Shown: positions 36,495-44,267 of the stretch, piece by piece
How the letters are laid out: each line of letters opens with the position of its first letter
Numbering within the stretch: the first letter of the stretch is position 1
NCBI RefSeq assembly: GCF_947488835.1
Contig: NZ_CANLBK010000001.1
Span: forward strand, 1,054,001 to 1,118,000
Source: an uncultured Marinobacter sp.
GTDB lineage: Bacteria > Pseudomonadota > Gammaproteobacteria > Pseudomonadales > Oleiphilaceae
Reading direction: 5' to 3'
Length of the DNA stretch: 64,000 nt
The notes under the pieces: model-generated
What the model was told of the DNA's origin: nothing
The model's database searches: none
Seen by the model: the letters and a program-made list of their open reading frames with translations, nothing else
Made by a program: the position numbers and the translations under genes

Positions 36495-37379
36495 CTAGAA
36501 AAACCACCAACCGCTGGAGTTTTCCTCTTTACGGCGCTTGCGTTCCAACTCCAGCTGGGCGTACTCCTGCTCCAACTGCGCAATTTTCTGATCCGACTCC
36601 AATGGAACCGATGGCGTACCACCAAAAGGCCAGTACCAGGGCGCTGGCTCATACAGCCCTTCACGCTCCAACCGCTCCAGCTCCAGCTCACGCTCTTCTT
36701 TCAAAAGCGCTATGCGCCGCTCGTAGTCGGCATCTTCATTGTCTTCCACAATAGACGCAGCCGCATGGTTCGGTGCCAGCAAATCGCTATTCAGGAAGCG
36801 GGTCGAGATTATTTCCCCTTCCTGCATCGCGTATTCCCGGGTAACCAACTGAAGATCACCCTGAGCAAGCGGATGCTCCGGATCCAGCCCTGGGTGAGCC
36901 TGCGAGGGCTCAGACAGCTCGTTGTACCGTAAATAATAAATACCGCCCGGCTCAACGATAAACGTGGCATCCGCAATCAGGCTAAGACTGAACGAGTTTA
37001 ACCCCTCAAGCCCCAATAGCGGCCTGCGCATGGCAACATGGCGCTCGCCGGGGCTGACTACCAGCCAGGTATAACTGTCGTTTCGGATATTGAAATAATG
37101 GGAGTCATCAACATAAACACTGGGCGCCTCAATCTCATCGTCGGCCCATTCAGAGTGCGTCCGATAGAAGTAGATTACGGCGTGCTTGCGATCCCAGTCG
37201 TCGTTATCAATATGCACGAAATCATGGCCGGAGACCGGGTGCAAAAACGACCCGGTACTTTTCCCGATCGACTGGTAAATAGTGCACCCGGATACAGACA
37301 GCATTGATGCAACCAAAAGCACACGGAGGGAAAACGTACGCAGATTGAATGACTCAAGAAAAGACACAGGGGTTTTCAT
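36495..37379 (-). CDS. DUF2846-type lipoprotein with charged C-terminal tail
   Basis: 294 aa. A type II signal with lipobox SVSGC (lipidated Cys32) is followed by a DUF2846-like domain (about 60-190; AVIYFYR, SVYVDD, LVVSPGERHVAMRR, VEPGGIYYLRY). Residues 210-245 and 262-285 are Glu/Arg-rich helices (ERELELERLEREG; ELERKRRKEE), ending in SSGWWFF. Probably an outer-membrane-anchored periplasmic protein of unknown function. The aromatic end and charged helices are additions to the basic DUF2846 fold. Confidence 0.8.
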   Translation of the reverse strand: MKTPVSFLESFNLRTFSLRVLLVASMLSVSGCTIYQSIGKSTGSFLHPVSGHDFVHIDNDDWDRKHAVIYFYRTHSEWADDEIEAPSVYVDDSHYFNIRNDSYTWLVVSPGERHVAMRRPLLGLEGLNSFSLSLIADATFIVEPGGIYYLRYNELSEPSQAHPGLDPEHPLAQGDLQLVTREYAMQEGEIISTRFLNSDLLAPNHAAASIVEDNEDADYERRIALLKEERELELERLEREGLYEPAPWYWPFGGTPSVPLESDQKIAQLEQEYAQLELERKRRKEENSSGWWFF

Positions 37380-37531
37380 TTTTGTTAACTCTTCATCCTT
37401 TGGTGAGTTGCCAGATCATAGCAACTGCCACTCGGTATAAATGAGAGGTACCGCAAGAGATGGATAACAAAATGTTACGAAACCGGGCGCCCACGGCCAG
37501 TGCGACGCCACCCCGATAAACCCCCGATCCG

Positions 37532-38512
37532 TTACTGCCCGGAGACCTGGCTACGAAGCTGATTCACTTCTTCTGACAGCCGCACAAGCCTTGACGTAAG
37601 CTGAGCGCGGGAAGAATCAATCGCCTGAACGTCTCTCTTAATCGCCGCCAGCTCATTCCTGAGTGCCTGCTCACTTTCTTTACCTGAAACGCCTGCGAGC
37701 TTCTTCTCGATAGCAGACAAACGCCCCTCGATTCCACTGATCCCAAGCTTCTGCTCCTGCTCAAAGCGCCGCACCCTTCGCTCAATCACCTGATCGACAT
37801 CCGCTAACTGCTTGCTCAAAGTCGTCAACTGCTCTGCTGCCTGCCGATTTTCAGCTTCCAGCGCCGCCACGGATGTTTCTGTTTGCTTCGTTAACGCGGC
37901 CACATCGGCACCAAGCGACACTCGAACCTTCTCAACCGTAGAACCCGTATCAGCCAATAACTTCTTGTTCTCGGCAAGCCTCGTTTCTGCCGCTGCAATA
38001 CGGTTCTGGTGGTCCTCCAGCTGCTTTTTGTTTCGCTCGTTTGCGATAACCCAAAGCTTCCGTATCTCACTATCCGCTGCGTCCAACTGCTTATTCTGGG
38101 CCTCAAGCTTCTCAGCCAAAGACGCGCCGCTCTCTGCCAGAGTCTCTCCAGTCTCCGAAAGATCCCCCTCAAACCGCGCCAACGCCAACTTACTCTGCCG
38201 CGCCCAGTAGTCTGCCTCTTCCAACTGCGCCTCCAAAACCTGAAGACGCTGATTCTGGGAATACCATCCCGCCACCGAGGCAACAGCCACCGCAATCACC
38301 AACAACCACAAAACAGCCAGTCCCGACCGACCACTGCCGCCGCCATTGCTGGCACCTTTGGCTTGCTTCGGTGGTTTGAAATTCTCTCCGGCACCCTTGC
38401 CGGCATTCTCGCCTGACGATTTCGGTTTCTTCTGGGCTGGCGCCTTCTTATCCGGCGCACCAATAGGCCGCTCGGCTCTCAGTTCATCGTCATCGGGACG
38501 GATGGGTTCCAT
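37532..38512 (-). CDS. Single-pass membrane protein with long periplasmic coiled coil
   Basis: 326 aa. Residues 1-60 are a Lys/Pro/Gly-rich cytoplasmic leader, 65-85 a transmembrane helix (GLAVLWLLVIAVAVASVAGW), and 90-326 an almost continuous heptad-rich coiled coil (SQNQRLQVLEAQLEE onward). I do not recognise the family. The plan recalls HemX-like or TolA-type scaffold proteins, without similarity I can name. It ends 152 bp from the lipoprotein gene and starts divergent to purE. Confidence 0.7.
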   Translation of the reverse strand: MEPIRPDDDELRAERPIGAPDKKAPAQKKPKSSGENAGKGAGENFKPPKQAKGASNGGGSGRSGLAVLWLLVIAVAVASVAGWYSQNQRLQVLEAQLEEADYWARQSKLALARFEGDLSETGETLAESGASLAEKLEAQNKQLDAADSEIRKLWVIANERNKKQLEDHQNRIAAAETRLAENKKLLADTGSTVEKVRVSLGADVAALTKQTETSVAALEAENRQAAEQLTTLSKQLADVDQVIERRVRRFEQEQKLGISGIEGRLSAIEKKLAGVSGKESEQALRNELAAIKRDVQAIDSSRAQLTSRLVRLSEEVNQLRSQVSGQ

Positions 38513-38659
38513 TACAGCTCCTGAATATGGACGGTTTAATTAACTGGCATTGATAATACATGCAGTCGTTGACAGGTTGAAATGAACGAAGCTTAAAGGT
38601 TCGAGGCCTGCAAACATCATATGGATAGCACTTCTTGGAACACAGGTTCATTGCTCGAA

Positions 38660-38767
38660 AAGGCTGCGGGCGGTCTGGCCCGCGAATGTCGTAGGCCATG
38701 GATGGCCGGAGTCAAGCGCACATGGATGTGCTTGTAGCGGTTCCCGGGCCAGACCGCCCGCAGCCTT
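38660..38767. repeat. Hybrid palindromic element, copy B (diverged)
   Basis: A perfect 23-bp inverted repeat (38660-38682 with 38745-38767) surrounds a 62-nt core containing GCCATGGATGGC and AAGCGCACATGGATGTGC, clearly related to the cores of copies A and C but more diverged. Two mini-hairpins (GCCAT/ATGGC and GCACAT/ATGTGC) are visible inside. It sits in the 343-bp gap between divergent genes (38513-38855), where I see no other feature. Confidence 0.85.
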
Positions 38768-38855
38768 AACCGCCAAAACAAGCAGGCGCGAGTTGCATGG
38801 TAGATAGCCAAAACATACAATGTCCGGCTTTCCAATTATCACAGGACAGTTGCGT

Positions 38856-39347
38856 ATGCAGCCGCTTGTAGGACTTATCATGGGCTCCAAATCCGACTGG
38901 CCCACCATGGAACACGCCGCCAACATGCTCGAAAAACTCGGCGTAGCCTATGAAACCAAAGTCGTCTCAGCCCACCGCACCCCGGATTTGCTTTTCGACT
39001 ACGCAAAAAGCGCCTCCGACCGCGGCCTGAAAGTCATCATTGCAGGCGCCGGCGGCGCAGCTCACCTGCCCGGAATGGTTGCATCGCAGACCTCTTTACC
39101 CGTACTGGGCGTGCCCGTACAGTCCAAAGCACTCAGCGGCCTTGACTCCCTACTCTCCATCGTGCAAATGCCAGGCGGCATTGCCGTAGGCACCCTGGCT
39201 ATCGGCAACGCCGGTGCCACCAATGCCGGCCTACTGGCTGCACAGATCATTGGCACCTTTGATGCGAATGTGAGAAAAGCTGTAGACGAATTCCGGACAA
39301 CACAGACCCAAACGATTCTCGACAACCCTGACCCAAAAGATCAGTGA
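38856..39347 (+). CDS. purE: 5-(carboxyamino)imidazole ribonucleotide mutase PurE
   Basis: 163 aa from the ATG at 38856, with AGGACA about 9 nt upstream; an earlier in-frame ATG at 38820 would add 12 residues not typical of the family. [13 protein letters not shown], the class I PurE signature, and SAHRTPD with the catalytic His are present, as is [11 protein letters not shown]. It converts N5-CAIR to CAIR in purine synthesis, after PurK. purK follows after a 174-bp gap that contains a palindrome. Confidence 0.97.
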   Translation: MQPLVGLIMGSKSDWPTMEHAANMLEKLGVAYETKVVSAHRTPDLLFDYAKSASDRGLKVIIAGAGGAAHLPGMVASQTSLPVLGVPVQSKALSGLDSLLSIVQMPGGIAVGTLAIGNAGATNAGLLAAQIIGTFDANVRKAVDEFRTTQTQTILDNPDPKDQ

Positions 39348-39370
39348 ATCCACGGACCAGCTTAGACTGA

Positions 39371-39475
39371 GCGGGTGGGGCGAGGCTTCCCAAAACTGTG
39401 CGGAGCCATGGATGGCGGAGCCAAGCGTACACGGACGTATTCACAGCGTGTTTTGGGAAGCCTCGCCCCACCCGC
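39371..39475. repeat. Hybrid palindromic element, copy C, inside purE-purK
   Basis: A perfect 26-bp inverted repeat (39371-39396 with 39450-39475) surrounds a 53-nt core (39397-39449) almost identical to that of copy A. Arms beyond the innermost dozen bases differ from copy A. It lies 23 bp after the purE stop and 46 bp before purK. Confidence 0.9.
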
Positions 39476-39521
39476 GCTAACCATCCAGAGTACAGTGCCC
39501 AACAGCGGCAGGAGAATACAA

Positions 39522-40646
39522 ATGAGAATTGGTGTACTAGGCGCCGGTCAACTGGGAAGAATGCTCGCCCTCGCCGGATATCCGCTGGCCAAAACCTTTG
39601 TTTTCTATGACATGTCCGGCAGCCCCAGCGCTGGCTTGGGTGAGGTCATCATTGATCGCGAAGGTAAATACCTGGATGACTTCCTGTCGCGGGTCGATCG
39701 CGTCACCTACGAATTTGAACACCTCCCTGTAGAGGTCGCAGAAAAGCTGGCCAAAGAAAAGCCGGTCCACCCCTGCCCCCGCGCCCTGCAGATATGCCAG
39801 AACCGTGAAGCCGAAAAGACACTGTTCGGTGAGCTTGGCATCCCGACACCCCAGTGGAAAATTGCCGACAGTGCCGCATCCCTGAAAGCCGCTGCGGAAA
39901 GCCTGGGCTGCCCGGTAGTCGCAAAATCCAACACAGAAGGCTACGACGGCAAAGGCCAGGCCGTACTGAAAACGCCTGAAGATGCAGAAGCCGCTTGGGA
40001 AAGCATTGGGCACCCCCGGCTCATGGTCGAAAAGTTTGTAGAGTTCAGCCGCGAAGTTTCTATCATTGCCGTGCGTGGTGAGGATGGCCAGCTGGCCTTC
40101 TACCCTATTTCAGAAAACGTCCACCATGAAGGGATCTTGCGCTACGCCATAGCCCCCGCCCCGAAACTGGAAAAACACGTTCAGGAAGACGCCGAGCGGT
40201 ATATAAAGGCGCTGCTGAATGAACTGGGGTACGTAGGTGTACTTACGCTGGAATTATTCGAGACTGCCAACGGGCTGGTAGCCAATGAGATGGCACCAAG
40301 AGTTCATAACTCCGGGCACTGGACCATTGAAGGCGCGATGACCAGTCAGTTCGAGAACCACATTCGAGCAGTAAGCGGGCACCCGTTGGGCAGCGTTGAA
40401 CCTCGCGGTCTCAGCTGCATGATTAACATCATCGGAGAACACGGAGATATTGAACGCCTGCTGGAACTGCCTTACGCTCATGTACACCTTTACAATAAAG
40501 GCGAGCGGCCCGGGCGCAAACTAGGCCACATTAATGTTCTCGCCGACAGCTATGCAGAGCTGGTTTGGCGGGTCAGAAACTGCGTGCAATTTCTGCCAGG
40601 CAGTCCCGAATTCGGCAGCTCGCTTAGCAGCAACCGTAAAGGATGA
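39522..40646 (+). CDS. purK: 5-(carboxyamino)imidazole ribonucleotide synthase PurK
   Basis: 374 aa from the ATG at 39522, chosen because GGAG lies 9 nt upstream and the frame upstream of it runs through the palindromic element. ATP-grasp enzyme: MRIGVLGAGQLGRMLA at the N-terminus, KSNTEGYDGKGQAV (ATP-binding loop), ELFETANGLVANEMAPRVHNSGHWTIEG (metal and substrate site). It makes N5-CAIR from AIR, bicarbonate and ATP for PurE. Confidence 0.96.
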   Translation: MRIGVLGAGQLGRMLALAGYPLAKTFVFYDMSGSPSAGLGEVIIDREGKYLDDFLSRVDRVTYEFEHLPVEVAEKLAKEKPVHPCPRALQICQNREAEKTLFGELGIPTPQWKIADSAASLKAAAESLGCPVVAKSNTEGYDGKGQAVLKTPEDAEAAWESIGHPRLMVEKFVEFSREVSIIAVRGEDGQLAFYPISENVHHEGILRYAIAPAPKLEKHVQEDAERYIKALLNELGYVGVLTLELFETANGLVANEMAPRVHNSGHWTIEGAMTSQFENHIRAVSGHPLGSVEPRGLSCMINIIGEHGDIERLLELPYAHVHLYNKGERPGRKLGHINVLADSYAELVWRVRNCVQFLPGSPEFGSSLSSNRKG

Positions 40647-40659
40647 TTCGCCTTGGGGG

Positions 40660-40687
40660 TTGATATCGCTCAAATCGACCCTATATT
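40660..40687 (+). promoter_or_regulatory. Candidate sigma-70 promoter of sodB
   Basis: TTGATA, 16-nt spacer, TATATT, about 48 bp upstream of the sodB ATG. Confidence 0.65.
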
Positions 40688-40735
40688 AGATCCGTGACAT
40701 TCACCATAAACAGAGAGACCAGGGAGAACGACCTC

Positions 40736-41314
40736 ATGGCATTTGAACTTCCCGCACTACCTTACGAAAAGAACGCACTGGAACCACACATCTCTGCTGA
40801 AACCCTCGAATACCATTATGGCAAGCACCACAACACCTATGTGACCAACCTTAACGGACTGGTTGAAGGTACAGACAACGCCAACAAATCGCTTGAAGAG
40901 ATTATCAAAAGCGCAAGTGGCGGCCTGTTCAACAACGCTGCCCAGGTATGGAACCACACCTTCTACTGGAACTGCCTGAGCCCGAACGGCGGCGGCGAGC
41001 CCACAGGTGCAGCAAAAGACGCTATCGAAAAAGCGTTTGGTTCTTTCGATAACTTCAAGAAGGAATTTAACGAAAACGCAGCCAAAAACTTTGGTTCAGG
41101 CTGGACATGGCTGGTCAAGAAGGCAGATGGCAGCGTTGCCATTGCCAACACCAGCAATGCAGAAACACCGCTGACCAGCGCTGACAAGCCCGTGCTGACC
41201 GTTGACGTGTGGGAACACGCGTATTACATCGATTACCGCAATTCCCGCCCGAATTATCTGGCCGCGTTCTGGAATCTGATTAACTGGGATTTCGTGAACG
41301 AAAATCTGGCCTGA
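40736..41314 (+). CDS. sodB: Superoxide dismutase (Fe)
   Basis: 192 aa from the ATG at 40736 (GGGAG 12 nt upstream). The four metal ligands are His27, His74, Asp157 and His161 (WEHAYYIDYRN), and residues around GGLFNNAAQVWNHTFYWN fit the iron-type enzyme. It dismutates superoxide in the cytoplasm. Followed by a strong terminator. Confidence 0.97.
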   Translation: MAFELPALPYEKNALEPHISAETLEYHYGKHHNTYVTNLNGLVEGTDNANKSLEEIIKSASGGLFNNAAQVWNHTFYWNCLSPNGGGEPTGAAKDAIEKAFGSFDNFKKEFNENAAKNFGSGWTWLVKKADGSVAIANTSNAETPLTSADKPVLTVDVWEHAYYIDYRNSRPNYLAAFWNLINWDFVNENLA

Positions 41315-41357
41315 TTCATCTGGCTGGTTTTCCGGTTATCGTCAGCCTCGGCTGACT

Positions 41358-41388
41358 AAAAAACGCCCGCTTGCAGCGGGCGTTTTTT
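41358..41388 (+). terminator. Intrinsic terminator of sodB
   Basis: 13-bp stem AAAAAACGCCCGC/GCGGGCGTTTTTT with a 5-nt loop and U tract. The rest of the 269-bp gap to 41584 shows no feature I can support. Confidence 0.95.
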
Positions 41389-41583
41389 ATGGGAGAATGA
41401 ATCCCACTTACAAATAAAAACGTCAGTGATCTGAAGTATTTGAAATAATCGCCCATACTCTGTGCAGTATGGTTTAACCTGAGCAACAATCCGTATTGCC
41501 GGCAGGGGGTACATTCCAAACCACCGACACTTATGGGCTTTTAGTTTACGGGCGCCTGACGAACAGGCTAAAGACGGGTCTGA

Positions 41584-43644
41584 ATGCAGAAATCCTTTGA
41601 GGTTGAAAACCGCCTTGGCTATCGCATCCTTCGATGGATACTTGCCGTCGCGCTGGTCAGCGGTGTCATCGTCAGTGCCATACAGGTGGTGCTGGACGCA
41701 CGACACGTGTCTGCAGACCTGAACAACCAGGCCCGGCAAACCATTGCCATGGTAAAAGATTCGGCAACTCAAGCGGTGTTCAGTATTGACGAAGACTTGG
41801 CAAACCAGGTCGTCGATGGCCTATTTGCCAGAGAAGAAGTACTTTTAGCCCAGATTCTTCATACCAATGGCGACCCTCTAAGCAGCCGCGAACGACCAAA
41901 GGCCAAGAGCGCCTTCAACCCTTTAATTAACACCATTTTTGACGCCAGGCGCCAGTTCAACACAGAGCTGACTCGCAACGACAACTCAGGCACTGTTTAC
42001 GGCCACTTTGTTGTTCACTACGATACGGTTCCTGCCGCCCACATGTGGCTGAGCCGGGCCATCATAACCTTCACGTCCGTCGTCGCTACCGCCGTCATTC
42101 TTGGCATGGTGTTGTACTTCGTTTTCTATATGCTTCTGACTCGGCCATTGCTGCGAATCGTGCACTCAGTCAAGCAGGTAAACCCGGAACATCCCGACGA
42201 CCGCCTGGTTGCGACGCCAACCGGCCATGAGAAAGACGAACTCGGGCTTTGGGTCAGCGCCACCAACACCTTGCTTATTGCCATTGGCGACAGCCAGAAG
42301 CGGCACCGGGAAGCCGAAGACAAGGTAAACCGACTCGCTCGATACGACCAGCTCACCGGACTCCTGAGCCGGGACAGCTTTATGGAGCTACTGAAGGCCG
42401 ACCTCGAAGAATCGAAACGCAATAACACACTACTATCCGTCATCGTTTGCGGTATCGACGACTTCAAATCCATCAACGATCAATGCGGCTTTCGCACAGG
42501 GGATATAACCCTGCAAACCGTCGCAGACAGGCTAATTAGCATTCTCGGCGGATCACGCTTCACGCTAGCGCGTCTCGGTGGCGATCAGTTCGTCATTGTC
42601 GAGAAGGGGCTAAAAGACGGCTTTCAGGCGGCCGACACAGCGGAAGCTATTCTCGCTGGTGTCAGCGAAACCATTGGCCTGGAGGGCCAAAGTGTTTCAA
42701 TGACAGCCACCCTTGGCATTGCACTTTACCCCTCCGATGCTATCCAGCCAGACCGGCTGTTGCAGAGCGCAGAGCAAACCATGATGCTGGCCAAACAGAA
42801 AGGCCGGGATCACTTCCAGTTCTATGTGGCAAGCATCGACCAGGAAATTCGCGATCGCAAACAACTGGAGAAAGATCTATCGGAAGCCTTGTCACTCAAC
42901 CAGCTTCACCTTGTGTATCAACCCCAGGTGAATCTTGAAACCAAACGGATTATTGGCGCTGAAGCCCTCCTCCGCTGGGATCACCCGATACGCGGGCTGG
43001 TGCCTCCGGACTACTTCATACCGGTGGCAGAGAACAACGGCTCCATTGTAGAGATTGGCCAATGGGTTCTGGAGCAGGCCTGTCTGCAAGCAAAGCAGTG
43101 GGCAGACAAAGGGCTTCCTTTGCGCATCGCTGTGAACCTGTCTGCGGTGCAACTACGGCAGGATCGTATTGTCGATGACATTCTGGATACACTGAAGCGC
43201 CATGACATTCCCGCCGGCCGCCTCGAGCTGGAAGTCACAGAAACCAGCTTTATGACCAACCTTGCAGACGCCGTAGCCAAACTGCATACGCTTAACCGTG
43301 CCGGCATCAGCATTGCCGTAGACGACTTCGGAACCGGTTATTCTTCCCTTACCTACCTCAAGAAGATGCCGGTACAGCACCTGAAGATTGATAAGCAGTT
43401 CATTCGTGATCTGCTGGTTAACGAGGAAGATACCCGCATAACCAACACCATCATTGACCTGGGAAGAAGCCTAAACCTGACGGTCGTTGCAGAAGGTGTT
43501 GAAACAGCAGAACAGGAATACTACCTCACCCAGCGTGGATGCAAGCTGGCACAGGGATACTTCTTCAGCAGGCCATTGCGCCCTGCGGATTTTGAGGCGT
43601 TTGTTCAGGAATTTCATCAGAAAGCCGTAGAAAATAACGCCTGA
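41584..43644 (+). CDS. Membrane GGDEF-EAL protein, probable c-di-GMP phosphodiesterase
   Basis: 686 aa. TM1 (about 18-38) and TM2 (about 160-185) flank a periplasmic sensor region; a HAMP linker follows, then a GGDEF domain (about 255-415) and an EAL domain (about 430-680). The cyclase site reads GGDQF near residue 332, so the second acidic residue of the signature is Gln and cyclase activity is doubtful. The EAL side looks complete (EAL at 460-462, then ETSF, DDFGTGYSSL and LKIDKQFI). A c-di-GMP hydrolase role is therefore likely. It is followed after 24 bp by lemA. Confidence 0.92.
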   Translation: MQKSFEVENRLGYRILRWILAVALVSGVIVSAIQVVLDARHVSADLNNQARQTIAMVKDSATQAVFSIDEDLANQVVDGLFAREEVLLAQILHTNGDPLSSRERPKAKSAFNPLINTIFDARRQFNTELTRNDNSGTVYGHFVVHYDTVPAAHMWLSRAIITFTSVVATAVILGMVLYFVFYMLLTRPLLRIVHSVKQVNPEHPDDRLVATPTGHEKDELGLWVSATNTLLIAIGDSQKRHREAEDKVNRLARYDQLTGLLSRDSFMELLKADLEESKRNNTLLSVIVCGIDDFKSINDQCGFRTGDITLQTVADRLISILGGSRFTLARLGGDQFVIVEKGLKDGFQAADTAEAILAGVSETIGLEGQSVSMTATLGIALYPSDAIQPDRLLQSAEQTMMLAKQKGRDHFQFYVASIDQEIRDRKQLEKDLSEALSLNQLHLVYQPQVNLETKRIIGAEALLRWDHPIRGLVPPDYFIPVAENNGSIVEIGQWVLEQACLQAKQWADKGLPLRIAVNLSAVQLRQDRIVDDILDTLKRHDIPAGRLELEVTETSFMTNLADAVAKLHTLNRAGISIAVDDFGTGYSSLTYLKKMPVQHLKIDKQFIRDLLVNEEDTRITNTIIDLGRSLNLTVVAEGVETAEQEYYLTQRGCKLAQGYFFSRPLRPADFEAFVQEFHQKAVENNA

Positions 43645-43668
43645 TTTTTTCACTTATGAGGAGTTGCC

Positions 43669-44256
43669 ATGGGAACTACCATTATTGGCCTGATTGTTAT
43701 TGCCGTTGCCGCAATCTATCTGGTTTCTATCTATAACCGCCTGGTTTCATTGCGCAACCAATTCAAAAATGCGTTCGCCCAGATTGATGTGCAACTCCAG
43801 CGCAGACACGATTTGATTCCCAATCTGGTTGAAGCTGCCAAGGCCTACCTGGTGCACGAAAAATCAACACTTACGCAGGTGATGGAGGCAAGGAACAATG
43901 CTGTCAGCGCCCAGAAAGATGCGGCCAAAGATCCGGGAGACGGCACTAAAATCCAGCGTCTTGGCGGCGCCGAGAATCTACTCACCAAAGCCTTGGCTAA
44001 CTTTTACGCGGTAGCCGAGAACTATCCGGACCTGAAAGCCAACGAAACCATACAGCAATTGATGGAAGAGCTTTCCAGCACAGAAAACCGGGTTTCCTTT
44101 GCCCGGCAGGCCTATAACGATGGCGTAATGAACTACAACATCTTCCGCGAGCAATTCCCCAACAACGTGATTGCGGGCATGTTCGCCTTCAAGGAAACCT
44201 CCCAGCTGGAGCTTGAGTCTCCAGAGGCCCGCCAGGTTCCGAAAGTAGCCTTCTGA
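43669..44256 (+). CDS. lemA: LemA family protein
   Basis: 195 aa with one N-terminal membrane helix (about 4-23, IIGLIVIAVAAIYLVSIYN) and the four-helix LemA core (VSLRNQFKNAFAQIDVQLQRRHDLIPNLVEAAKAYL; AYNDGVMNYN; FPNNVIAGMFAF). Function is unclear, but lemA is regularly paired with an HtpX-type peptidase in envelope stress systems, as here (11-bp gap). Confidence 0.95.
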   Translation: MGTTIIGLIVIAVAAIYLVSIYNRLVSLRNQFKNAFAQIDVQLQRRHDLIPNLVEAAKAYLVHEKSTLTQVMEARNNAVSAQKDAAKDPGDGTKIQRLGGAENLLTKALANFYAVAENYPDLKANETIQQLMEELSSTENRVSFARQAYNDGVMNYNIFREQFPNNVIAGMFAFKETSQLELESPEARQVPKVAF

Positions 44257-44267
44257 GGCTCTGAACC

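Noticed and set aside
39375..39521. An N-terminal extension of PurK
   Set aside because: The extra 49 codons translate the palindromic element; PurK begins at 39522 with a good ribosome binding site and the conserved N-terminus.
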